Below, piece by piece: positions 12,011 to 23,499 of a stretch of 64,000 nt of DNA. The DNA is from Liolophura sinensis. Taxonomy: Eukaryota; Mollusca; Polyplacophora; Chitonida; Chitonidae. Within the stretch, counting starts at the first letter, position 1. Each line of letters starts with the position of its first letter. The stretch lies in assembly GCF_032854445.1 (NCBI RefSeq), contig NC_088301.1:58540512-58604511 (forward strand). Reading direction: 5' to 3'. Below the pieces are notes generated by a model. It worked only from the letters and a program-made list of their open reading frames with translations, did not search any database and was not told the origin of the DNA. The position numbers and the translations under genes are program-made.

Positions 12011-15000
12011 ATGGACAGTGCCATGCTGACAGTCATCATCCTTCTCTCATCTCTCTTCCAAGGTAAACATTAGGTAGATTGTGGAACTGTATGCAAATGA
12101 TGAAATAGGGCAAATTCAGGCAAAGACACTCTAGGTTTGTCCACCGCGTGTTTTCACCAAGGGCGGGTGGGTGGGGTGGGAGAAACTACGAATTCCTTAT
12201 CCACATTTTGAAATTACGTTCACCATACATGTGGTGTGCTGTTGTGGATTGAAACTCAGGCGCCTCTAACTGCTAGACCACGGCCCGCTCCCAAAAACAA
12301 AAATGTCAAATCAATCAAAAATAGCACAGAAATTAAGAGAAACTTGAGAGACGCTGCACTGAATTAGGTTAAATACGGAGAATGGCTGCTATTCCTTTTA
12401 AAACAGCTCGCTGAAGTGGACTCCAGAAATCCCTCCAAAAATATTCACGTTAACCGCTTATAGTTTTGAATGGTTTGATTGACTATGTGTGAGCTACCTT
12501 TATTGTCGATTGTTGTAGTCTTTAGGATGCAGAATGTCTTAACTTTGTTCTCTAATTACGTTGGTTTAATAATGTTGAGCGTGTAAATAAAATTAAATGT
12601 TAAACGTTATGTCATTAATTTGATGTTATATAGCTGTTTAGAATATCTATCCATATGATGACTCTTATATGTGTATCTCCATTTTGTTCTTAGGATGCCT
12701 GGCACGCTGTTATTACTACTCTTATTCGTACTATTGTTACTCCAGTTACTATCTGACGTAAGTTATCTTCGTTTTCATACTTCTTCGACGAAAGTAAAAA
12801 GTAAATGATTTAAATATTAGATACAGTACTACATTGTGTGGTCATCACCTTTGGTCACCAAGAGGTAGAATGGACAGAGTGTCAGTAAGCATTTTCTGTC
12901 TTTTTATTATTCATCTGGGGACGATTTCTCAAAATCATTTCTGACTTAAATAAAAATTTGAAATGCGATCTTAACGCTCATTTTTCGCAATCAGAAATTA
13001 AAATTTGTCCACCTCATCAATATATTATCTTAAGACAGATGTCTCCAAATTTTAACTTCCACTAACAAAAATTAAGCGTTTTGAAGAGGTTTTAAATTTT
13101 GAATTAATGCAGAAATGGCTTTGTGGAATCGGTCCCAGAGCCACAGCGTCATCACAGGAGTACGTGCTCAAGTTGACGATGTATATACCAAATGTAGTAC
13201 TTCATTTTCATTTATTTCTCATAAAAGCAAAAATCAAAATTGCTTAAAATATTAGTGCCCGATGTCGGAATGATGCCAGAATTTATTCTATTATTATAAC
13301 ATAACAATGGGTTGTACTGAGAATAATATTCTGTTAGTCCAGTAGAATGGTTATGTTGAATCAGTGGAGTACGTGTGCTATATTTAATAGAATAATCTGC
13401 TGGAATAACAGAATACATTCTAGCATCACTCAAACAACACACTTTCGGTTAAATTTAACAGATTACTTTTTGAGAGATAAAACGCCAGTATAGCACTATT
13501 TTGGTTAACAAAATGTTAAAATGCCTTACTGCAAAATTTAATGTAAATGTTAAACATACACATATATGTATGCTTCTATATTTCTGTCCACCCGTGCATG
13601 TGTATCGTATGTTAAATACCACTCATATAAACTGAAGAAAAGCATAAATATAATGAGGTATTAGATTGCTACCAAACCTGTACGCTACTCATGCTACATT
13701 ATGTATATATACAGGATTTGATTGTTTCGTCTTTTCAGTATTAATGTTTAGTCAAATTAATCAACAGATCCTTAATTAACACCGTGATGTTTTTCTTCAC
13801 ATGCATTTTTATAATGTTTGCGTCATCGTTTTATTATTGAAATGCTGAAGCTACAAATATCCATGTATATGCGAAACGTGTTCCCCGGATGTGACCTGTC
13901 CACTCAATTGTTAAATGCACCTGAGGGTACTACACCTATCCTGTGTCTGTCGGTCAATGGGTTGCCTTGTCATCCGGTCGGTCGGTGGGTTGGCTTGTCA
14001 TCCGGTCGGTCAGTGGGTTGGCTTGTCATCCGGTCGGTCAGTGGGTTGGCTTGTCATCCGGTCGGTCAGTGGGTTGGCTTGTCATCCGGTCGGTCAGACT
14101 TCATGACATCATATTTCTTCATTCGTATAAGCCCAAGAAATGTAAGAAGAGTTTTGCGGGATGTCATAGCTAAATTGCAGATTGACGCTTGTGTATAGTT
14201 ACTTGAAGCCATATACACGAAGGACTCCTATGTCCGTCTATCTTATCTTAAAACTGTCTTTATCCTGACTGTTAATTCTTCTCTTTTCTGCAACAGGGGC
14301 GGTTTCCGTGGCTGGAGTGGTCATAGGCTGCATTATAGGGGTAGGGATTGTGATCGCGCTGATTGTGGCGTGCTGTGTTAAGGGTTGCTGCAGTACACAA
14401 AGCCCGGGCGTTGTGTTCACCCAACAACCGCAAGGCATGACGGTGTCCCATGTGTCAGGTATGTTACTTCTCTAAAGATTACTTTTATACAAAATAACAG
14501 ATATGATCTTTTCTTTTCCCATTTGTTAAATTGCCCTGAACTGAAAGTGCTATATAAAAGCCTATACTCTAAACAAAAACAAAAAAAACAAAACAAAAAC
14601 AATTGCTTCACAGAACAGGGTGTGGGTAGGCCTTTGTGTACCTTTTTTATGTATACGAGAAAATGTGTGCAAGGTTACATATTGATGTGCCTGTCAATAT
14701 TTCAGTTTTACAATTAGTATGTATACGGGGTATGCCTTGAGAATACCATACAAAGGGCACATATGTTATCCACCTTTTTGACACTTGTCATTCTTGTCTG
14801 ATTGTAATCTGCTTTAAAATTTGAATCAGTTTTGTTCATTATGGCAGAAGTTGGTCAGTTACGCATTATTTACTACATAGCTACCTTATAACATCACACC
14901 GGTATTATGTTACAGTTTTGTAACCACAGGAGGAATTGGAGTAAAAGTCACTTTGTGAACTCTGACCTAAACGTTAAGTAATGGAGCATGATTTACATGG

Positions 15001-15366
15001 AAAGAAGGGATATATGTCTATTAATTACACAATTCCTGCCATTCATCCATAGCTTCCCATATGAATCAAGGCTATGTCCATGGCTACGGACAGGGTCCTC
15101 CGCCGTACAGCACCGCGTCCGCCTATCCCGGTACATATCCTGCAGCAGGGCAGAAAGTTATGTATCAGCCTCCCTACACGGCTAATCCGCCGCCCATGCA
15201 GCAACACCCGCAAAATGCGCCCATGCACTCTCCGGTCAGCCAGGCCCCTCAAATTGCTTCAGACATGTCCTACCTGGCACCCGTTGGGAGTTCTGTGCCT
15301 TCTACCCCCAATGTCGAGATTGGAGACGATGACAGGACCTACGAAAGACTGCAAGTACAGAAGTGA
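12011..15366 (+). CDS. CYYR1-like small single-pass membrane protein with PY motifs
   Basis: Four exons: 12011-12062, 12694-12757, 14297-14458 and 15053-15366 (TGA). Exon 1 encodes a signal peptide (MDSAMLTVIILLSSLFQ). Exon 2 encodes a Cys/Tyr-rich ectodomain (CYYYSYSYYCYSSYY). Exon 3 encodes a transmembrane helix (VVIGCIIGVGIVIALIVACC). Exon 4 encodes a Pro/Tyr-rich cytoplasmic tail with GPPPY and QPPY, typical WW-domain ligands, and a YERL sequence near the end that fits a YxxL sorting signal. The order matches cysteine and tyrosine-rich protein 1 (CYYR1) and related Shisa/WBP1-type adaptors. About 196 residues are expected. Exons 1-2 and 3-4 join in phase, but exon 2 (two bases over) to exon 3 (needs one over) is off by one. 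A missed micro-exon or one surplus G in the GGGG at 14296-14299 would explain it. Family assignment is by architecture; function is unproven. Confidence 0.75.
13951..14098. repeat. 28-bp minisatellite, 5 copies
   Basis: Five near-perfect 28-bp units with core GGCTTGTCATCCGGTCGGTC in the intron before the transmembrane exon of the CYYR1-like gene. Because 28 is not a multiple of three, all three forward frames stay open across it; the predicted peptides are not real proteins. Confidence 0.93.
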
Positions 15367-16033
15367 ATGAACTCTCTGTCTCTCCTCTCTCTCTTTCCAC
15401 AGAAATGACCATACCTAATTTACATATATGTCTACCGTTAACGTCTCAAATTTTTGTTTGTATTGTCGAAAGTCTATCTCATTAACAAAATAATAGTATT
15501 ATTATTCATAGATATTTACGTGCCACTAAAGCATCGCGAATAGACATATCGTGGAGTCGTTGATGGTTTCGAAGAATTTACTAAACGGAAAATTTAAGCT
15601 ATATAATATTAATTAGTACTGATCAAAACTTGCTTGCTCATCAAAATATTTTTACTGAGCCAACTTATTATTCATTTAAAATGTTAAACCTTCAAACAAC
15701 TTTCCTCCAGACATCAACTTAGGAACGAAACATTGGTGTCAGACCACTATTCTTGTCTGTTAGCAAACAGATATGTTTCCTTCCATAGGCACGCAGAACT
15801 AATCGCGGTTCTAAAAAACAATTTAAAACTCAAAGTTAAAATAAGATAAAAGATACTGAAGGATGAACTTTCCACACTATATTCTTTTTTATGATATACT
15901 GGTGAAATCTAGCTTTCCTTTACAATTTTGCAAAATGTGTAAATATTTTTCTTGATACTTATATATATATATTCTACATAGTTTTTGAATTTTTGGAGGA
16001 AAATAGACTTTTATAAGGAATATGTAACACATG
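15061..16033 (+). repeat. Segmental duplication, copy 1 (terminal exon and 3' flank)
   Basis: Begins at the ATGAATCAAGGCTAT inside the terminal exon of the CYYR1-like gene and ends near TATGTAACACAT. It is repeated in direct orientation at 18417-19373 with only scattered substitutions and one 17-base deletion. A possible polyadenylation hexamer (16139-16144) lies just past this copy and is not part of the duplicated block. Confidence 0.97.
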
Positions 16034-16218
16034 GGTTTAGTGACAATATCTCTCACGTTCATTCGTGATGATATATATGCAATTTTGTTGTCCAGAAAAA
16101 TATGTGTGGATTATAATGTACTGGATGAATGACTGAATAATAAAACATGAGTGAAATCCCCAGTTGTGTTAAGAGTTGTCTTCAGTCGTAATTTCCATGT
16201 CTCTTACTACAGAGCTGA

Positions 16219-17949
16219 CATTTCCAGTAGCCTACCCATCCACATGCAAACATTTCCCAGTGGCCTATCCATCCACATGCAAACACTTCCCAGTAGCCTA
16301 CCCATCCACATGCAAACATTTCCTAGTAGCATAACCATACACATGCAAACATTTCAAAGTAGCATAACCATACACATGCAAACATTTCCCAGTAGCCTAC
16401 CCATCCACACGCAAACATTTCCCAGTAGCCTACCGATCCACATGCAAACATTTCCCAGTAGCCTATCCATCCACATGCAAACATTTCCCAGTAGCTTACC
16501 CATACACATGCAAACATTTCCCGTAGCCTACACATCCACATGCAAACATTTTCCAGTATCCTTCCCACCCACCTGCAAACATTTCCAATAGCCTACCCAT
16601 CCACACGCAAACATTTCCCAGCAGCTTACCCATCCACATGTACCAGTAGCCTACCGATCCACATGCAAACATTTCCCAGTAGCCTACCCATCCACACGCA
16701 AACATTTCCCAGTAGCCTACCCGTCCACATGCAAACATTTCCCAGTAGCCTTCCCATCCACATGCAAACATTTCCCAGTAGCTTACCCATACACATGCAA
16801 ACATTTCCAAGTAGCCTACCCATCCACATACAAACATTTTCCAGTAGCCTTTACACCCACCTGCAAACATTTCCAATAGCCTACCGATCCACATGTACAA
16901 TATTCCCAGAAGCTTACCCATCCACATGCAAACATTCCCCAGTAGCATATCCATCCACATACAAACATTTCCCAGTAGCCCTCCCATCCAACATTTCTGA
17001 ACAGTACCCTACCCACTCGCAAGCAAACATTTCCCAGTAGCCTTCCGATCCACATGCAAACATTTCTTAATAGCTACCCATCTACATGCAAACATTTCCC
17101 AGTAGTCTTCCCATACCCATGCAAAAATTTCTCAACAGTACCCTACCCACTCACATGCAAACATTTCCCAGTAGCCTTCCCACCTACATGCAAACTTTTC
17201 CCAGTAACTACCCATCCACATGCAAAAATTTCTCAGTAGCCTACCGATCCACATGCAAACATTTCTCAACAGTACCCTACCAACTCAGGAGCAAACATTT
17301 CTCCAGTAGCCTTTCGATCCACATGTAAACATTTCCTAACAGTAACCTACCCCACTGAGAAGCAAATATTTTTCCTCGTAGCCTACCAATCCACACGCAA
17401 ACATTTCCTAGTAGCCTTTCGATCCACATGTAAACATTTCCCAGTAACCTACCCATCCACGTGCAAACATTCCCAATAGCTTTCCCATCCACATGCAAAC
17501 ATTTCCCCATGGCCTACCCATCCACATGCAAACATTTCCCAGTAGCGTACCTCACTCACATGCAAACATTCCCAAGTTACCTACTCATCGACATGCAAAC
17601 ATTTCCCAGTGGCCTGCCCAACCCACCCACATCCAAACATTTCCCAGTAGCCTAACATCCACCTGCAAGCATTTCCCAGAAGCGTACCTATCCACATGCA
17701 AACATTTCCCAGAAGCCTGTCCGCCCATATCCAAACATTTCCCAGTAGCCTGCCCATTCAAATGCAAACATTTCCCAGTAGCCTACATATCCACATGCAA
17801 ACATTTCCCAACACCTACCCATCCACATGCAAACATTTCCCAACATCTACCCATCCACATGCAAACATTTCCTACTTAGTTACACATCCGCATGCAGACA
17901 TTTCCCAGTAACCTAACTCACTCACAAGCAAACATTTCCCAGTAAACCT
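16219..17949. repeat. 33-bp minisatellite between the duplicated exons
   Basis: Roughly 50 units of about 33 bp with cores CCATCCACATGCAAACATTT and CCCAGTAGCCTACC. Units in the first part are regular; from about 16980 onward they drift in length (insertions such as CTCAACAGTACCC). Because 33 is 3 x 11, long open frames occur on both strands. These are repeat artefacts. Confidence 0.96.
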
Positions 17950-18416
17950 ATAGAGGGAACAAGTCAGTGTTCGTAAAGGATGAGGGGGAAGGATGGGTGT
18001 TTTGGAAACAAACGTAAGAGAAGGGACTAAAGTGTGTCAAGAAGGGCAAAACGTGGCCTATGCAGCACCCTTATTTGTCTTTTGTACATCCGTTCTTTAA
18101 GCTATCATTTCAACCATTTCAGTGTGCGTCACAATCCAAGAAGCTACTTCTTCGATTTTAATTCCACGCGGAATAAGTTTCTTAGGTGTACACTCTTACA
18201 TGCAGATATGGACAAAAGAGATCGAAATTAGACTTGTTTTCGTGACTGGAATACAACGCCTTTCTAATATCACTGAAAACTGATAACTGCGAGGTTTGCA
18301 TGAAGCAGTGTAAATATATATTAATATAGGCCTATGTACACGTTTTTCATTGTCGAACTGCACCATATGTTTCTGAAGGTAACGGAACCGGTTTAACCGG
18401 TTTTACGGGACTTGGT

Positions 18417-19373
18417 ATGAATCAAGGCTATAGGCCCTCCGCCGTACAGCACCGCGTCCGCCTATCCCGGTACATATCCTGCAGCAGGGCAGAAAGTTAT
18501 GTATCAGCCTCCCTACACGGCTAATCCGCCGCCCATGCAGCAACACCCGCAAAATGCGCCCATGCACTCTCCTGTCAGCCAGGCCCCTCAAACTGCTTCA
18601 GACATGTCCTACCTGGCACCCGTTGGGAGTTCTGTGCCTTCTACCCCCAATGTCGAGATTGGAGATGATGACAGGGCCTACGAAAGACTGCAAGCACAGA
18701 AATGAATGAACTCTCTGTCTCTCCTTCTCTCTCTCTTTCCACAGAAATGACCATACCTAATTTACATATATGTCTACCGTTAACGTCTCAAATTTTTGTT
18801 TGTATTGTCGAAAGTCTATCTCATTAACAAAATAATAGTATTATTATTCATAGATATTTACGTGCCACTAAAGCATCGCGAATAGACATATCGTGGAGTC
18901 GTTGATGGTTTCGAAGAATTTACTAAACGGAAAATTTAAGCTATATAATATTAATTAGTACTGATCAAAACTTGCTTGCTCATCAAAATATTTTTACTGA
19001 GCCAACTTATTATTCATTTAAAATGTTAAACCTTCAAACAACTTTCCTCCAGACATCAACTTAGGAACGAAACATTGGCGTCAAACCACTATTCTTGTCT
19101 GTTAGCAAACAGATATGTTTCCTTCCATAGGCACGCAGAACTAATCGCGGTTCTAAAAAACAATTTAAAACTCAAAGTTAAAATAAGATAAAAGATACTG
19201 AAGGATGAACTTTCCACACTATATTCTTTTTTATGATATACTGGTGAAATCTAGCTTTCCTTTGCAATTTTGCAAAATGTGTAAATATTTTTCTTGATAC
19301 TTACATATATATTCTACATAGTTTTGTAAATTTTTGGAGGAAAAAAGACTTTTATAAGGAATATGTAACCCAT
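18417..19373 (+). repeat. Segmental duplication, copy 2 (terminal exon and 3' flank)
   Basis: Direct copy of 15061-16033, about 3.36 kb downstream. It starts at ATGAATCAAGGCTAT, then lacks 17 bases present in copy 1 before CTCCGCCGTACAGC. The match continues through the 3' flank to about 19373. The few differences suggest a recent event. Confidence 0.97.
18434..18705 (+). CDS. Candidate alternative terminal exon (or pseudo-exon) of CYYR1-like gene
   Basis: The open frame of copy 2 encodes the same PPY-rich tail as the original exon with three visible replacements (I to T in SQAPQxAS, T to A in DDRxYERL, V to A in RLQxQK). Reading from the ATG at 18417 goes out of frame and stops early because of the 17-base deletion. 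However, the deletion leaves GGCTATAG, and an acceptor AG at 18432-18433 would join exon 3 (one base over) in the correct phase, restarting at GPPPY-equivalent residues. The acceptor lacks a good pyrimidine tract, so it may not be used. Either a swap-in terminal exon or a dead copy. Confidence 0.45.
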
Positions 19374-20300
19374 ATTATGACAGGAAGTAAGTGTAACAGG
19401 ACGCCTAATGGCCCAACCAAAACGTCTGACATCCATCTACCATGATTATCATTCGGTGGATAGCTGAATGTAACATACATGCATTCTCTAATCTGACGCC
19501 AACACAGCAGTCTGTCCATTTATAACAAGAATTCTGCTCCTATTGGTTTCAAACTGTAGAATGTGGAACTACACTGTGCAGTTATGATTTAGAAAGCTAA
19601 GCTATTCTGCACGGCCAGTAGAACGACGTAAATCCATCCACGTACGCACGAATGAGTCCTTACATAGGTTCATGTGACATTATTTACTAAAGCCTTGATA
19701 CACATACTAAGCCTCCAGACGTCATTCACCCCTCGTACACTGAAAGTACAAAGAGGACGACAGTGCACAATTCTCATAAGCCTCTGGCGACCGATTATCA
19801 CCACAAAATCATGCTCACAATCACAATGAACTCCCAATTCGTCTGGGTTTAAGAATGTCAAACCTGCACCGGCAAACCATTTTTCTTGTCATGTACAGTT
19901 ACACGAAGACAGGAGTAGTTGACACAAGTAAGGTATATACACATATACAATACATGAGTGTAGATTAATGATAATAATTCCACGTCGGCTTAAAGAACGA
20001 ATAGTTTGTTCCTCGATGAGGACGGTTCTATATATAAGAAAGCACCCAACAAATTCATAGTTGGGGATATATAGTGTTATGCAATAGGTCGAGAGCATGT
20101 ATGTTGCACTATAGCTAATATAGCTATAGCTAATATGAATAGTTCACTCTGCCCATAATCCCCTACATAGATGGAAGAAACCAGAGCGTCCAGAGTAAAT
20201 TAAACGATCGACCTTTAGCAAGTAACCGAAGAATTTTCTCTCATGTGACGCTCAGAAGGTTCTACATGTCATCTTGAAGGATCGTGAATGTATGTATGCA
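19374..20300. other. Intergenic, nothing recognised
   Basis: No coding similarity, RNA gene or clear repeat seen. Short direct copies of ATAGCTAATATAGC occur near 20108. Confidence 0.5.
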
Positions 20301-20301
20301 T

Positions 20302-20303
20302 GA

Positions 20304-20336
<33 letters not shown>

Positions 20337-20661
20337 TGTATGTATGTATGTATGTATGTATGTATGTATGTATGTATGTATGTATGTATGTATGTATGTA
20401 TGTATGTATGTATGTATGTATGTATGTATGTATGTATGTATGTATGTATGTATGTATGTATGTATGTATGTATGTATGTATGTATGTATGTATGTATGTA
20501 TGTATGTATGTATGTATGTATGTATGTATGTATGTATGTATGTATGTATGTATGTATTTATATGTTTATCTAAATATGTATGAGAGTATGTGAGGTGTGT
20601 ACGGGTGCGTGTATGTATGTATGTACGTATGTATGTATATATGTATGTATGTATGTATGTA
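20302..20661. repeat. (TATG)n microsatellite
   Basis: A nearly perfect (TATG)n run at about 20302-20558 (over 60 units), an interruption, then a second shorter run to 20661. Open frames here (MYVC..., HTYI...) are repeat artefacts. Confidence 0.98.
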
Positions 20662-20662
20662 T

Positions 20663-20950
20663 GGGGTTTAACGTCCAACCATTATTCAGACATATGACGA
20701 CAAGCAGTCATCAGGTGTGTGTACCTATAATGTGTTTCTTGTGGCAGGGTGAGTCCATGCCGCTAATGATATCGGCATGATACTGAAGAGTCATGCCGAA
20801 GACACCAGATATATTATCACATTATACTGACACCGGCACAACCAGTCCTGTTTCTTTGCTCTAACCTCTCAGTGCTGATCTCCCTGCGAGGCAGTAGCAA
20901 GTATCATTTTTAAAGTCTTTGGCATGACCCCGATCCGGTTTTGGGAACGT
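20663..20950 (-). mobile_element. tRNA-derived SINE (family B), minus orientation
   Basis: On the minus strand it carries the family-B body (AAGACTTTAAAAATGATAC, GGTGTCAGTATAATGTGAT type words, then GTTAAACCCC at the 3' end). The 3' end abuts the (TATG)n tract and the other side lies beside the 58-bp minisatellite. Other copies are near 37083, 37452, 48548 and 55236. Confidence 0.8.
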
Positions 20951-20961
20951 GAATGACTATA

Positions 20962-21866
20962 TAATGCTCAGCGGGCTCAAAATGCATGTCATTTGGTGGA
21001 ACGTGGGTGACTAACCTGTGACGCTCAGCAAGCTAAAAAATGCGTGTCATATTGACGGAAGGTGAGTGACTAACATGTGACGCTCAGCAAGTTCAGAAAG
21101 CGTGCCATATTGACGGAAGGTGAGTGACTAACCTGTGACGCTCGGCAAGCTCTAAATGCTTGTCATATTGGCGGGAGATGAGTAAGGTGGCGCTCAGCAA
21201 GATCTGAATGCTTGTCATATTGACGGAAGGTGAGTGACTAACCTGTGATGCTCGGCAAGCTCTAAATGCTTGTCATAATGGCGGGAGGTGAGTGACTAAC
21301 CTGTGATCCTCGGCAAGCTCTAAATGTTTGTCATAATGGCGGGAGGTGAGTGACTAACGTGGCGCTCGGCAAGCTTTAATTGCTTGTCATATTGGCAGAA
21401 GGTGAGTGACTAGCATGTGAAGCTCAGAAAGCTCTAAATGCTTGTCATATTGACGGAAGGTGAGTGACTAACCTGTGATGCTCGGCAAGCTCTAAATGCT
21501 TGTCATATTGACGGAAGGTGAGTGACTAACGTGACGCTCGGGAAGCTCTAAATGCTTGTCATACTGGCGGAAGGTGAGTGACTCACATATGACCCTCGGC
21601 AAGCTCTAAACGCTTGTCATATTGGCAGAAGGTGAGTGACTAGCGTGTGAAGCTCAGAAAGCTCTAAATGCTTGTCATATTGACGGAAGGTGAGTGACTA
21701 ACGTGACGCTCGGGAAGCTCTAAATGCTTGTCATACTGGCGGAAGGTGAGTGACTCACATATGACCCTCGGCAAGCTCTAAACGCTTGTCATATTGGCAG
21801 AAGGTGAGTGACTAGCGTGTGAAGCTCAGAAAGCTCTAAATGCTTGTCATAGTGGTGGAGAGTGAA
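20962..21866. repeat. 58-bp minisatellite with higher-order structure
   Basis: About 16 units of roughly 58 bp with cores GGAAGGTGAGTGACTAAC and CTCTAAATGCTTGTCATA. Near the end a three-unit block of about 172 bp is repeated (21528-21683 and 21700-21855), a higher-order repeat. No long open frame. Confidence 0.94.
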
Positions 21867-21874
21867 TGACCGTT

Positions 21875-23499
21875 AACGAAGTTCGCGTAAATAGCTTTAC
21901 AACCACTGTCGACGAATTATTATTACCATGATGCTGAGAACATTGGAGGCAGAGGAGAATCTCAGATACCCTATCCAAAAGCAGATAATGAAAGAACATT
22001 TCGTGTGGCTTAGAGATTGAAAGGCAAGGATGTTAATCTGACCTCGACTCGTTCACTCCCTCTGTCCGGTTGGAAGATGTTCAGGATGAATCCTAATACC
22101 ATCCATTGGATTTGGACCAGCAGTTTTAAAGATGTTAACAAAATCTGAATTTTGATCTATTATTTTCTTACATATTAAAGCGACTAAACACTTCATTCGA
22201 AGATGCAGAAAATCTATAAAAAAAAAAAAGTAAACGTTATAGTCTGAAGAATCAGCAATATTCGAAAGTTTTACTTGACTTGATACTTTGTAACATTGTT
22301 TGGCTAAGCGTGTGGAAGACGTTAATAAAAAAAAATACCCCCGCCTCCAGTTTCCAAACACGTACATTATATAGGGACAGAAGTGTGATGGAGGAACTGA
22401 CTTGTTATGGTGTCGTTTGTTTGGATTAGTGTATAGTGAATGTTCACGATTATTTCGGACCTTTTCCCACCTGAGTTAGGTTTAATCCGTTAGTCAGCTA
22501 ATTTACCTGACCACATCTTTGTACAGATAACATCAATTCTGTATCAATACTTTTGATTGTATTCACATAAAGCTTTTATTTGTTTCAGCTTTTTACATTA
22601 TTGTCAGATCCATATTTATGTACGTAACCAACCCAAAAGTTGTCTGTGTTCACAATGTTCGTATCCACAAATTACGACAAAGACTATGTCGAAGAAATTT
22701 TGGTTCAAAAGACGTAATACAGCCCCACCAATACAGATATATCGCAATATTAGGTATAGTGAACAAAATTTCCCAGGCTTGTCCAGAGCTCGTTTTCTCA
22801 ATGCGCCCTTTTGTTAATATTCCACCCATCTCTAAACTTATGAAACAGTATCTAGGAGAAACCGAGAGGATGATAGATTTTTGAACTTTTCTCTAGTGTA
22901 GGCCTCAAGGCATATATAACTCAGCCGAAGGTGGAAAGTCACTTAGGCTGCACAAGGGTAGTCGTGTTTAAACAGAAACCATAGTGCACAATAAATCCAG
23001 GTGTTGCTCCAGAAGAAAAACTATTTTACATTCAGCATAGTTGACTTCTTCTATTCAGCGATTTGATGATCACTTTTGAAAATAGGCATAAACCAGTCGT
23101 GCACTGATAACTTATTGAAACCTGCCTTTCTATCAGTCGAATTATCCACCGTTGACTAAGTGCAGCGGCCTGCGTCAGTCAGAAGTATCTAAATGTAGTT
23201 TAACAGCAGATTGAGTTGCGATGTCCAGGGTCCAAGTTTCCTTCCACCAAAATTAAGAGTGCATTATGCCTTTAAGCATTTTTGCGACAGGTTTGCCACA
23301 TTTTGTGGAGCGCGCTCAAAGTTCAGTATGTCATACATCAAATTTGATATGAGATTACCTTGCATTCCGATCAGCAATCGATATATAGGCCTACAGTAAG
23401 AAAAGCTAACCGCAAAAGTTTTGCAATTATTTTAATCTGCATGACAATCTGTATACATTAAACTTTGTTAAAATGTAAGAAACAGATTTGCAAATTTTA
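21875..23499. other. Intergenic, no supported gene
   Basis: Unique AT-rich sequence between the minisatellite and the end of the M15-like gene. Overlapping open frames at 22557-22884 show no family features I recognise and no splice context. I call nothing here. Confidence 0.5.

Noticed and set aside
16151-17911. Several long open frames on both strands encoding repeats such as SSLPIHMQTFP
   Set aside because: Product of a 33-bp unit (3 x 11) free of stops; equally open on both strands, no flanking exons.
20262-20678. Open frames of MYVC and HTYI repeats
   Set aside because: Translation of the (TATG)n microsatellite.
22557-22884. Overlapping frames of 86-88 codons
   Set aside because: No family similarity, low-complexity codon use, and both frames and strands open to a similar extent.
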